64,000 nt of DNA from JADGOV01 sp963814355 (GTDB lineage Bacteria; Actinomycetota; Actinomycetes; JADGOV01). How positions within the stretch are numbered: position 1 is the stretch's first letter; every line of letters begins with the position of its first letter. The position numbers were made by a program, and so were the translations under genes. Below, piece by piece: positions 47,409-55,090 of the stretch. Location: positions 62,001-126,000 of the forward strand of contig CAWFCZ010000031.1 of the NCBI GenBank assembly GCA_963814355.1, in the 5' to 3' direction. Below the pieces are notes generated by a model. That model ran no database searches. It was given only the letters and a program-made list of their open reading frames with translations, and was not told the origin of the DNA.

Positions 47409-48107
47409 TCAGACGGGCAGCGGCCGGCGGGCGAGGCGGATCCGGGCCAGGATCCACAGCGCCTCCACCCCGTCACGCCAGGTCAGCTTCTTGCCCTGCT
47501 CCCGGGTACGTGCCTGGTAGCTGATCCCCACCTCGTAGGGCCGGATGCCTCGCTTGAGCAGCTTGGCGGTGATCTCGGCTTCCATCCCAAAACCGGCTGA
47601 GCGGATGTCCAGGGACCGGTACAGCGGCAGGGGCAGCAGCTTGAAGCAGGTCTCCAGGTCGCTGATCCAGGCGTTGAACAGCGCGTTGGCGGCCATGGTC
47701 ACCGCCTTGTTGCCGACCACGTACCAAAAGGAGTACGCGGTGTGGCTGCCGAAGGACCGGGTGCCGTAGACGACCTCGGCATCGCCAGCCAGCACCGGTC
47801 GCAGCAGGCCGGGAATCTCCTCCGGCGCGTACTCCAGGTCCGCGTCACAAATGATCAAATAGTCGCCGGTGGCCAGGCCCGCGGCGGTCCGGATCGCCGC
47901 CCCCTTGCCGCGGTTGACCGGGTGGGAATGCCAGACCACGTCCGGGTGATCCACCTCGGACAGCAGTCGTATGGTGTCGTCGGTGCTGCCGTCGTCCACG
48001 ACGACCAGTTCCACCTCGCACCCGTACTCGACGGCGAGCACCCGACAGATGGCGGTCCGCAGGGTGGCGGCCTCGTTGTAGGCGGGCATCAGGACGGAGA
48101 GTTTCAC
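47409..48107 (-). CDS. Family 2 glycosyltransferase (dolichol/polyprenol-phosphate sugar transferase-like)
   Basis: A 232-residue protein, ATG at 48107. GT-A fold signatures: 'MKLSVLMPAYNEAATLRTAI', 'ELVVVDDGSTDDT' near residue 35, 'NRGKGAAIRTAAGLATGDYL' near 64, the metal motif 'ICDADLEYAPEEIPGLL' (D-x-D) near 86. 'SDLETCFKLLP' and the tail 'YQARTREQGKKLTWRDGVEALW' match small DPM1-like enzymes without membrane anchors. It sits 15 bases after the decarboxylase-like gene, so both probably act in envelope sugar assembly. Confidence 0.9.
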   Translation of the reverse strand: MKLSVLMPAYNEAATLRTAICRVLAVEYGCEVELVVVDDGSTDDTIRLLSEVDHPDVVWHSHPVNRGKGAAIRTAAGLATGDYLIICDADLEYAPEEIPGLLRPVLAGDAEVVYGTRSFGSHTAYSFWYVVGNKAVTMAANALFNAWISDLETCFKLLPLPLYRSLDIRSAGFGMEAEITAKLLKRGIRPYEVGISYQARTREQGKKLTWRDGVEALWILARIRLARRPLPV

Positions 48108-48122
48108 CGGCGGTCGGCGCCC

Positions 48123-49088
48123 CTAACCGGCGATCAGCGGCTGGCGGCGGAACCAGTCGATGGTGTGCCGGAGCCCGGCCTGCAGGTTCACCACCGGTTC
48201 CCAGCCCAGCAGTTCCCGGGCCAGCCGAATGTCCGGGCGCCGGACCATGGGGTCATCCTGCGGCCGGGGCACATAGGCGATGCCGGCGTCGGTGCCCACC
48301 AGTTCTTGGATGACCTTCGCCAACTCCAGCATCGACACCTCGTGTGGATTGCCGATGTTCACCGGTCCCACCGCGTCGGAGCGCAGCATCCGCAGCACGC
48401 CGGACACGAGGTCGTCGACGTACTGGATGGAACGGGTCTGCGAGCCGTCTCCGGCCACGGTGAGCGGCTCCCCGGTGAGCGCCTGGCGGATGAAGGTGGG
48501 GATCGCCCGGCCGTCGTCCGGCCGCATCCGCGGGCCGTGGGTGTTGAAGATCCGCACGATCGCGGTGTCCACGCCGTGATAGCGGTGGTAAGCCATGGTC
48601 ATCGCCTCGGCGAAGCGCTTCGCCTCGTCGTAGACCCCGCGCGGCCCGACCGGATTGACATGACCCCAGTACGACTCCGGCTGCGGGTGGACCTGCGGGT
48701 CGCCGTAAGTCTCCGAGGTGGAGGCCAGCAGGAACCGGGCGCCCTTCTCCTTGGCCAGCCCCAGGCTGTGCATCGTGCCGATGGACCCCACCTTGAGGGT
48801 CTGAATCGGCAAGTGCAGGTAGTCCACCGGGGACGCCGGCGAGGCGAAGTGCAAGACGGCGTTCACCGGGCCCGACACGTGCACGAAGTCGGTCACGTCG
48901 GTTCGCAGCAGCCGGAACTCGCCGCGGCCGACGAGGTGCTCCACGTTGGAAGCCTTGCCGGTGAGGAAGTTGTCCAGGCACAGCACGTCGTACCCGTCGT
49001 TCACCAGCCGCTCGCACAGGTGCGAACCCAGGAACCCGGCGCCCCCGGTCACCACCGCGCGGGGGCGGGCCGCCGCCGGCGAGGTCAA
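48123..49088 (-). CDS. NAD-dependent epimerase/dehydratase, UDP-glucuronate decarboxylase-like
   Basis: TTG at 49088 overlaps the CBS stop (TTGA); 321 residues. 'AVVTGGAGFLGSHLCERL' binds NAD. The diagnostic UXS-like block is 'LASTSETYGDPQVHPQPESYW' (split here as STSETYGDP and VHPQPESYW), then 'GPRGVYDEAKRFAEAM' with the Y-x-x-x-K pair near residue 150. 'NTHGPRMRPDDGRAIPTF' and 'RSIQYVDDLVSGVLRML' follow. It probably makes UDP-xylose from UDP-glucuronate, though a related 4-keto sugar product is possible. Coupling to CBS and GT2 genes forms one operon. Confidence 0.88.
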   Translation of the reverse strand: MTSPAAARPRAVVTGGAGFLGSHLCERLVNDGYDVLCLDNFLTGKASNVEHLVGRGEFRLLRTDVTDFVHVSGPVNAVLHFASPASPVDYLHLPIQTLKVGSIGTMHSLGLAKEKGARFLLASTSETYGDPQVHPQPESYWGHVNPVGPRGVYDEAKRFAEAMTMAYHRYHGVDTAIVRIFNTHGPRMRPDDGRAIPTFIRQALTGEPLTVAGDGSQTRSIQYVDDLVSGVLRMLRSDAVGPVNIGNPHEVSMLELAKVIQELVGTDAGIAYVPRPQDDPMVRRPDIRLARELLGWEPVVNLQAGLRHTIDWFRRQPLIAG

Positions 49089-49519
49089 CTCCCCGAACTG
49101 ATGTAGCTGATGAGGTGCTCCCGCTCGGCGGTGAGTTCCTCCATCCGGCTTTTCACGACGTCACCGATACTGACCACACCGACCAGCTTGCGTTCCACCA
49201 GAACCGGTATGTGCCGGATGCGGTGCTCGGTCATCAGGCCCATCAGGTGTTCGATGGAGTCCTTCGGGGTCGCTGTGGTGATCTCGGTGGTCATCAGGGC
49301 GCTGACCGGCCGACCCAGCACGTCACCCCGGCCGCGGGCCAGCGCCCGGACCACGTCGCGTTCGGAGACGATGCCGGTCACCGTCTCCCCGTCGGAGGAC
49401 ACCAGAACTGCGCCGATGTTGTATTCGGCCAGCAGAGCCAGGAGCTCCTCGACCCGGGTGTCCGGGGCAACCGTCACCACCGACTGCCCCTTTCGCGTCA
49501 AAACATCACTGACCAGCAT
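49085..49519 (-). CDS. Tandem CBS-domain protein
   Basis: I chose the ATG at 49519 (MLVSDVLTRKGQSVVTV) because GGAGG lies 6 bases upstream; a GTG 12 bases earlier sits too near any ribosome site. The product is 144 residues. Two CBS units are visible: residues 1-62 (RVEELLALLAEYNIGAVLV, GIVSERDVVRAL) and 72-130 (IEHLMGLMTEHRIRHIPVL, GVVSIGDVVKSRME). Free-standing CBS pairs bind adenine nucleotides and act as energy sensors. It leads the operon of the UXS-like and GT2 genes. Confidence 0.92.
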   Translation of the reverse strand: MLVSDVLTRKGQSVVTVAPDTRVEELLALLAEYNIGAVLVSSDGETVTGIVSERDVVRALARGRGDVLGRPVSALMTTEITTATPKDSIEHLMGLMTEHRIRHIPVLVERKLVGVVSIGDVVKSRMEELTAEREHLISYISSGS

Positions 49520-49650
49520 CGATGCCTCCACTCCTGCCTCGGGTCGGTTCAGCGTAGTCGCCGGTCAGGCCCCTGGCACTGACGGTGGGGCACTGATAGT
49601 CGGGCACTGACGGTGGGCACGGCATCGGCCCGTCCCCGACGCGCAGGGCC

Positions 49651-49656
49651 TACGAT
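49651..49656 (+). promoter_or_regulatory. -10 box of a leaderless small membrane protein gene
   Basis: TACGAT, 8 bases before the ATG at 49665. No ribosome site is present in the gap, so the transcript likely starts at or beside the ATG. Confidence 0.55.
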
Positions 49657-49664
49657 TGCGCCCT

Positions 49665-49853
49665 ATGCACCTGTCGGGGCCACGCATCATGCTGGGGTTC
49701 GGCATCACCGTCGTCGCCGGGGTGTGGCTGCTGGCGGTGGCGAACCGCAAAGTCGAAGTGAGCGCCCGGCTCTATCAGGCGGGTTATGTCATCCTCGGCT
49801 GGTTCGTCCTGATGACCATCGACCTGTTCGCCGGTACCGGCCGCGGAAAATAG
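49665..49853 (+). CDS. Small two-TM membrane protein, 62 residues
   Basis: ATG at 49665. Two hydrophobic segments are seen: 'IMLGFGITVVAGVWLLAVA' and 'AGYVILGWFVLMTIDLFAG', joined by a charged loop (NRKVEVSARLYQ). I do not recognise a family, but the two-pass design is clear. The start is supported by the TACGAT box. The 3' end lies inside a strong hairpin. Confidence 0.65.
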   Translation: MHLSGPRIMLGFGITVVAGVWLLAVANRKVEVSARLYQAGYVILGWFVLMTIDLFAGTGRGK

Positions 49854-49866
49854 CGGCCGGTACCGG
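49831..49866 (+). terminator. Strong 14-base-pair hairpin
   Basis: CCGGTACCGGCCGC (49831-49844) and GCGGCCGGTACCGG (49853-49866) pair perfectly around an 8-base loop (ggaaaata) that carries most of the TAG stop. It lies between two convergent genes and can work in both directions. There is no T-run. Confidence 0.75.
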
Positions 49867-49901
49867 TTCGGCCCGGCGGGAACGATCCGACGCTCCAGGC
49901 G

Positions 49902-50171
49902 TCAGAACGACGACGGCGGCATCGGTGGGGTGCTCGGCGGCGGGGGGTTGCCGGCCAGCTTGTCGGTGACAGTGGGCGGTAGTTTGCTCGCCACAGCCGG
50001 TGGCAGCTTGCTGGCCACCGCCCCCGAGACTTTCTGCGTTGTGCGCTGCACCTCCGGCCGCTGGGCGACCGTCGCGCTGGCCCGGCGGATCTGCTCGTAC
50101 CGGCCGCGGCCGGCCCGAGTGCCCAGGACGTACCCGACGCCGAGGGTCAGAGCTGTCTTGATCTTGCTCAT
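49902..50171 (-). CDS. Internal start within the PRC/H1-like gene, 89-residue product
   Basis: ATG at 50171, in the same frame, preceded at 5 bases by GAAGGAG, a better ribosome site than that of the full gene. The product (MSKIKTALTLGVGYVLGTRA onwards) has the length and start of stand-alone actinobacterial proteins of this type. It is either a second product made by internal initiation or the trace of two ancestral genes fused. Confidence 0.45.
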   Translation of the reverse strand: MSKIKTALTLGVGYVLGTRAGRGRYEQIRRASATVAQRPEVQRTTQKVSGAVASKLPPAVASKLPPTVTDKLAGNPPPPSTPPMPPSSF

Positions 50172-51539
50172 CGTGCTCCTTCCACGCTTCTTTACCTTGG
50201 TGGCGCCGGCGACGACGGTGCCACCGGCGGACGTGACGTTGTGCGTCGCCGCCTTCTTCGCGCGACGCCGATCCCGGCGGCTGCGGGCCAACTCGCCGCT
50301 GGCCCGTCCGGCACTAGCCGCACCGCGGGCGCCGAGCTTGGCCGACCGCCCGGCGGCCAACCCGCCGGAACCGACCGCAGCCGCCGTACGGGCCGCGCCC
50401 TGCTTGGCACTCGCCGCGGCCGCAGCGGCGGTCGCCTTCGCGGCTGCAGCCGTCCGGTCCTTGGCCGCTTTCGTCCTGGCCGCGTTGGCCTTCTCAGCTG
50501 CCTTGGCTGCCGCCTTCGTCCTGGCCGCGTTGGCCTTAGCTGCCGCCTTGGCCCTGGCCGCGTTGGCCTTATCAGTTGCCTTGGCTGCCGCCTTGGCCCT
50601 GGCGATGTTACCCGCCTCGGCAGTCTTGTGCGCCCTGGCGGCCGCCTTCTTGGCGGCCTTGGTGGCGGCTTTGGTCGCCGCCGCGTTCGTGACGGCTGCC
50701 GTCCCGGCGGCGGCTGCCTGTGCGGCGGCGATCTGGGCCGGGGTGAACCCAGCGGCGGCCCGGTCCCGGGCAGCGGCCGCGTGCGCTCCAGCACGCCGCA
50801 GGGCCCGCTTGGTGTTCGATCGGGCGGAACGGCGGGCTCGCAACCGGCGCTTGGCGAACAGCACCGCGAAGACGGCGGCCACCGCACCGGCGATGCCGGC
50901 GTACTTGCCGGCGGTACCCTGCGACTGGACGTCGGGCTGCCTGGCCAGGGGTGCCGCCGCCGGTGCGCGTGCTGGTGCCGGTGCGGGCGCCGGTGCCGGC
51001 GCTGGTTCGGGCGCCTCGGCCGCGGCGGGCGCTGGTTCCGGGGCCGGTTCTGGCGTGGTCGCCACTTCTGGGTCGGCGATCGCGGGTACCGGTGCGGTGT
51101 CGGCCGGCACCTCCTCCGTCGCCGGCTCGGCCTCGGCAGCCACGAGGGGCTCGGAACCGGTGGCTTCCGCCGCCTCGGCCGCGGTCACGTCGGTGGGCAA
51201 GATGCTGTCCGAGGCGTCGGCCGAGTACGGCACACCGTAGTGCGAGTAGAGCGCGGCCTCCTCGTCGGTGGACAGCCGCTCTTCCCCGGCGGGCAGCGGG
51301 GCGCCCGCGACCAGGTCGGCGGGGACCGACACCCGGATTCTCTGGTCGGACTCGGTGGCGTCCAGCAGCGGCACGACGGCGGTCCGGCCATCCGGGCGGG
51401 TCACCAGCAGCCACTCCGGCGCCCCGGTCTCGAGATCTGCGTACACCCGGGCGCAGGTGCCGAGTTCGACGCCGTCGGCGTCGATGACCCCGCGATCCAC
51501 CCAGTGTTTGGCAACTTCGCGGTCAGGCAGTGACATGGC
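49902..51539 (-). CDS. PRC-barrel, histone-H1-like and YtxH-like fusion protein
   Basis: I chose the ATG at 51539 with GGAG upstream; the frame opens 378 bases earlier without protein-like content. The product is 545 residues. Residues 1-110 are a PRC-barrel (REVAKHWVDRGVIDADGVEL; WLLVTRPDGRTAVVPLLDAT; LSTDEEAALYSHYGVPY). Residues 115-205 are acidic and Pro/Ala-rich. A membrane-like segment (YAGIAGAVAAVFAVLFA) lies near 212 and is followed by 'KRRLRARR'. Residues 230-440 are Ala/Lys/Arg repeats (AKAAAKA type) like histone H1/HU tails. Residues 457-545 are a YtxH-like end (LTLGVGYVLGTRAGRGRYEQI). It could tether DNA or the nucleoid to the membrane; that is inference. Confidence 0.82.
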   Translation of the reverse strand, partial: AMSLPDREVAKHWVDRGVIDADGVELGTCARVYADLETGAPEWLLVTRPDGRTAVVPLLDATESDQRIRVSVPADLVAGAPLPAGEERLSTDEEAALYSHYGVPYSADASDSILPTDVTAAEAAEATGSEPLVAAEAEPATEEVPADTAPVPAIADPEVATTPEPAPEPAPAAAEAPEPAPAPAPAPAPARAPAAAPLARQPDVQSQGTAGKYAGIAGAVAAVFAVLFAKRRLRARRSARSNTKRALRRAGAHAAAARDRAAAGFTPAQIAAAQAAAAGTAAVTNAAATKAATKAAKKAAARAHKTAEAGNIARAKAAAKATDKANAARAKAAAKANAARTKAAAKAAEKANAARTKAAKDRTAAAAKATAAAAAASAKQGAARTAAAVGSGGLAAGRSAKLGARGAASAGRASGELARSRRDRRRAKKAATHNVTSAGGTVVAGATKVKKRGRSTMSKIKTALTLGVGYVLGTRAGRGRYEQIRRASATVAQRPEVQRTTQKVSGAVASKLPPAVASKLPPTVTDKLAGNPPPPSTPPMPPSSF

Positions 51540-51685
51540 TCTCCTACGGACGGCTCGCGGGCAGGCAGTGATTGGGCGTTCCGGATTCTCGTCCCCTTCG
51601 GTACCGGAGGCAAACCGGGCGTAGCGCCACCAGGCCTTGCCGCGGCCGGTGCGGGGGGGCTGCGTGCCCAGGTTCGGCCATGCCC

Positions 51686-51691
51686 TACGCT
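51686..51691 (+). promoter_or_regulatory. -10 box of the enoyl-CoA hydratase gene (leaderless)
   Basis: TACGCT, 8 bases before the GTG at 51700. The layout copies that of the small membrane protein gene at 49665. No ribosome site lies between. Confidence 0.5.
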
Positions 51692-51699
51692 GCCGCACT

Positions 51700-52500
51700 G
51701 TGCCCGCTGACGGGATCCACGCGTCCTTTCTGCGTACCTCCGTCGATGGCGCGGTGGCCACACTGCTGATCGACAGACCCGAGAAGCGCAACGCGATCAG
51801 CCTGGAGATGTGGGGGTCGCTGCCCGGTTTGGTGGCCGAAGTGTGCGCCGATCCCGGGGTCCGGGTGTTGGTCGTCGCCGGCGCGCATCGCGGCGTGTTC
51901 AGCGCCGGCGCGGACATTGCCGAGTTCCCCGCCCTACGCAGCGAAGTGGACGTCGGTCGCTACTACAGCGCCACCATCCGGGCCGGCCAGCGGGCGGTCG
52001 CCGAGGCGCGGGTTCCGACGATCGCCGCCATCTCCGGCACCTGCCTCGGCGGCGGGTGCGGGCTGGCGCTGGCGTGCGACCTGCGGATCGCCGACGACGC
52101 GGCCCGCCTCGGCATCCCGGCGGCCCGGCTCGGGATCGTCTACAGCCTGCCGTCGACCAAGCGGCTGGTCGACATCGTCGGACCGGCCTGGGCGAAGCAG
52201 ATGTTGCTCACCGCTGACCCGGTCGACGCGGCCACCGCGTTGCGGATTGGGCTGCTCAACGAGGTGCATTCCCACGAGGCGCTCTGGCCGCGGGTGGGCC
52301 AGCTGGCCGAGCACATCGTGGCCCGCTCGGCCTTCTCCGTCGAGTCCTCGAAGGAGATCATCAATCGCATCGCCGCGGGGCAGGACACCGACGACGAGCA
52401 GTGCCAAGCCCGGTACGACGCCTCCTACGTGGCGGAGGAGTACCTGGCCGGGGTGGCCGGCTTCCTCGGCAAGCGCACGGTTCCGGCCACTTCCGGCTGA
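51700..52500 (+). CDS. Enoyl-CoA hydratase/isomerase family protein
   Basis: I chose GTG 51700 (VPADGIHASFLRTS); 266 residues, the normal crotonase length. Crotonase signatures: 'VATLLIDRPEKRNAISLEMW', oxyanion residues in 'VFSAGADIAEFP' and 'ISGTCLGGGCGLALACDLRIA'. A Pro-Ala-Arg-Leu-Gly-Ile motif follows (IPAARLGIVYSLPSTKRL). At the positions of the two catalytic Glu of true hydratases I read Ser (SLPSTKR) and no clear acid in GGGCGLAL. It may therefore be an isomerase, a decarboxylase or another crotonase. Confidence 0.9.
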   Translation: MPADGIHASFLRTSVDGAVATLLIDRPEKRNAISLEMWGSLPGLVAEVCADPGVRVLVVAGAHRGVFSAGADIAEFPALRSEVDVGRYYSATIRAGQRAVAEARVPTIAAISGTCLGGGCGLALACDLRIADDAARLGIPAARLGIVYSLPSTKRLVDIVGPAWAKQMLLTADPVDAATALRIGLLNEVHSHEALWPRVGQLAEHIVARSAFSVESSKEIINRIAAGQDTDDEQCQARYDASYVAEEYLAGVAGFLGKRTVPATSG

Positions 52501-52506
52501 GGCGGC

Positions 52507-53439
52507 TCAGCTCGCGGCGGCCGCTTTCGCCGCCCGGGCTGCCCGGCGGTCTTCGAACCGGCTGGCCGCTTGGTCCAGCTTGGCCAGGTAGGCAGCCATC
52601 TTCTCGCGGGCCTGCTCACCCTCGGCACCGAGGTTGTCCCGGTCGAAGACCCGCCAGACCTTGAGCACCGGCGAGAGCACCTGGTCGTGGTGGATCCGGG
52701 CATCGTAGATGCCGGCCTCGGCAATCTGCGCCGACCGGCGGGCGAACCCGCCGAGCGTGCTGCCGGGCATCTGGAAGCCGGCGACGACGTCGGCGACCGC
52801 GGTGAGGGTTTCATCCGGTGCGATCTCCAGCGCCGCGCCCAGGACGTTGCGATAGAACAGCATGTGCAGGTTCTCATCCGCCGCGACCTTGGCCAGCAAC
52901 CGTTCGCAGTCCGCGTCCTGGCTGATCACGCCGGTGTTGCGGTGGGAGATCCGGGTGGCCAGTTCCTGCATCGAGACGTAGGCGATCGAGCGCAGCACGT
53001 CGGCGCCGAAGCTGGAGTCGAACCCGACCTCCATATGGCTCATCCGCTCCTGCTCCAAGGCGATCGGGTCGACGGCCCGCTTGACCAGCAGCAGGTCCCG
53101 GATCGCGGTGCCGTGCCGGCCTTCCTCGGCCGTCCAACGGCCCACCCAAGTGCCCCAGGCGCCGTCGCCGCCGAAGACGTTGTAGATCTCCCGGTGATAG
53201 CTGGGCAGATTGTCCTCGGTGAGCAGGTTCACCACCAGCGCGGTCCGGGCCGCCGCCGGCACCGGCGACTGCTCCGGCGACCACGCCTCGCCGTCCAGGA
53301 CGCCGTCGAAGGTGCGGCCCTCGCTCCACGGGATGTACTCGTGCGGAAACCACTCCGTCGCCGTGGCCAGGTGGCGATCGAGTTCCTTGGCGACGACGGG
53401 TTCGAGCTCAGTCAACAGCGCGGTCTGGGTCCATACCAT
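52507..53439 (-). CDS. Acyl-ACP desaturase (DesA-type, non-haem di-iron)
   Basis: ATG at 53439 with GGAGGT upstream; 310 residues. Di-iron ligands can be read: 'NLLTEDNLPSYHREI' (Glu and His), 'WTAEEGRHGTAIRDLL' (E-x-x-H), 'ADENLHMLFYRNVLG' (second E-x-x-H). These match soluble stearoyl-ACP desaturase relatives such as mycobacterial DesA1/DesA2. It would introduce a double bond into an acyl-ACP, supplying membrane or longer lipids. The last 20 residues are Ala/Arg-rich. Confidence 0.92.
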   Translation of the reverse strand: MVWTQTALLTELEPVVAKELDRHLATATEWFPHEYIPWSEGRTFDGVLDGEAWSPEQSPVPAAARTALVVNLLTEDNLPSYHREIYNVFGGDGAWGTWVGRWTAEEGRHGTAIRDLLLVKRAVDPIALEQERMSHMEVGFDSSFGADVLRSIAYVSMQELATRISHRNTGVISQDADCERLLAKVAADENLHMLFYRNVLGAALEIAPDETLTAVADVVAGFQMPGSTLGGFARRSAQIAEAGIYDARIHHDQVLSPVLKVWRVFDRDNLGAEGEQAREKMAAYLAKLDQAASRFEDRRAARAAKAAAAS

Positions 53440-53524
53440 CTTCTTCGTGTACCTCCGTTGGCTGCCTTCCAGGGTATCGGCCCGGGGTCTTGACCCCCAA
53501 CGCCCGGCGGTCCGCAGCGGGCAG

Positions 53525-55012
53525 GTGCGCCGGCAACCGCTGGCCCGCGGGCCGGTGCGGGGCGCCGCGGCCGCGGTATCCGGACTGCTGTTGGCCCTCA
53601 GCGGCCGGTACGGCTACCACCGCGACGAGCTGTACTTCCTCCAGGCCGGCCGGCACCTGGCCTGGGGGTACCCTGACCAGCCGCCGCTCGTACCGCTGAT
53701 CGCCCGGGTCATGTCCGGGCTTGCGCCGGATTCGGTGGTCGTCCTGCGGCTGCCCTCGACGCTGACCGCCGCCGCCATCGTGGTCCTGACCGGGTTGATC
53801 GCCGGCGAGCTGGGCGGGGGCCGAGCCGAGCAGGGACTGGCCGCGGGGTGCGCCGCCGCCTCCGCGGTGGTGCTGGCCACCTGCCACCTGTTGAGCACCG
53901 CCACGTATGGCCTGCTCGCCTGGACTGCGCTGAGCGCCCTGCTGGTCAGGCTGCTGCTGGGCAGCGAGCAGCGGTTGTGGCTGGCCGCCGGCTTGGTCGC
54001 CGGGGTGGGGATGCTGGCGAATCCGCTGGTGGCCGTGCTGGGCTTCGGGGTGTTGGCCGGCGTGCTGATCGCCGGACCGCGGGAGGTGCTGCGCAGCCGG
54101 TGGCTGTGGGCCGGGGCGTTGCTCGCCGCCCTGATCGCGGCCCCCTACCTGGCCTGGCAGGCCGGTCACGGCTGGCCGCAGTTGGAGATCTCCCGGGCCA
54201 TCGCGGCCGGTTCCTCCGGCACTTCCGAGCCGCGGGCGCTCTTCCTGCCCTACCAGCTGGTTCTGGTCAGCCCGGTACTGGTGCCGATCTGGGTGGCCGG
54301 TTTGGTGCGGTTGTTCCGCGACCCGGCGTTGTGCCGGCTGCGCGCCCTGGCCTGGGCCTACCCGGTGCTCGCGGTGGTCTTCGTGGTGACCGGCGGCAAG
54401 CCGTACTACCTCGCCGGGCTGTATCCGCTGCTGCTGGCCGCCGGTGCCGCCCCGGCCGTGGCCTGGGCCGGCCGCCGCCGGCGCCGGCTGCGCCGCTGGC
54501 TGCTGGCGGCGGCCGTGGTGTTCAGCGTCGTGGTCGGCGGGACCGTCACGCTGCCCGTCCTGCCGCTCGACGCGCTCGCCGGCAGCCACCTCGTCGCCGT
54601 GTCCTACGATCTCGGCGAGCAGGTCGGCTGGCCACGCTTCGCCGCCGTCGTGGACGGCGTGTACGCCGGGCTGCCGCCGTCGCAGCGGGCCACGGCGGTG
54701 ATCTTCACGAGCAACTACGGCGAGGCGGGCGCCGTCGACCACTACGGCCGCGCGCTCGGCCTCCCCAGGGCGTACAGCGGCCATAACGGCTACTGGTACT
54801 GGGGACCTCCGCCGCAGACCGGTGGGCCGACCCTCGCCGTCGGCTTCTCGGCTGCCGAGTTGAGCCGGTACTGGACTTCGATCACCCCGGCCGCGACGAT
54901 CACCAACGGGCACGGCGTGGACAATGACGAGGAGGGCAACGTGGTCTACCTCTGTCGCGGTCAGCCGCGGCCGTGGGCGGCGATCTGGCCGGGCCTGCGC
55001 CAGCTTGGATAA
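53525..55012 (+). CDS. GT39/ArnT-like GT-C glycosyltransferase, integral membrane
   Basis: I used the GTG at 53525 (495 residues). GTGs at 53447 and 53555 are also in frame and no start has a good ribosome site. Family marks: 'LLALSGRYGYHRDELYFLQA' with the catalytic-type Asp-Glu pair in the first periplasmic loop, 'HLAWGYPDQPPLVPLIARVM', then eight or more hydrophobic segments and 'GKPYYLAGLYPLLLAAGA'. The soluble C-terminal 130 residues are extracytoplasmic (FTSNYGEAGAVDHYGRALG; GHNGYWYWGP). It would move a sugar from a polyprenyl-phosphate donor to an envelope acceptor. Confidence 0.85.
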   Translation: MRRQPLARGPVRGAAAAVSGLLLALSGRYGYHRDELYFLQAGRHLAWGYPDQPPLVPLIARVMSGLAPDSVVVLRLPSTLTAAAIVVLTGLIAGELGGGRAEQGLAAGCAAASAVVLATCHLLSTATYGLLAWTALSALLVRLLLGSEQRLWLAAGLVAGVGMLANPLVAVLGFGVLAGVLIAGPREVLRSRWLWAGALLAALIAAPYLAWQAGHGWPQLEISRAIAAGSSGTSEPRALFLPYQLVLVSPVLVPIWVAGLVRLFRDPALCRLRALAWAYPVLAVVFVVTGGKPYYLAGLYPLLLAAGAAPAVAWAGRRRRRLRRWLLAAAVVFSVVVGGTVTLPVLPLDALAGSHLVAVSYDLGEQVGWPRFAAVVDGVYAGLPPSQRATAVIFTSNYGEAGAVDHYGRALGLPRAYSGHNGYWYWGPPPQTGGPTLAVGFSAAELSRYWTSITPAATITNGHGVDNDEEGNVVYLCRGQPRPWAAIWPGLRQLG

Positions 55013-55090
55013 GCCGCCCGACTCGGGTGGCCGCTCAGCTGTGGGTGCCGACGGCGGAATGCGCCGTGCCGGCCCGGGAGTTGCAGCGGC

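Noticed and set aside
49930..51240. A 436-codon Ala/Leu-rich frame on the + strand opposite the PRC/H1-like gene
   Set aside because: It is the antisense of AKAAAKA repeats and would look hydrophobic by chance. The PRC-barrel and YtxH motifs are on the other strand.
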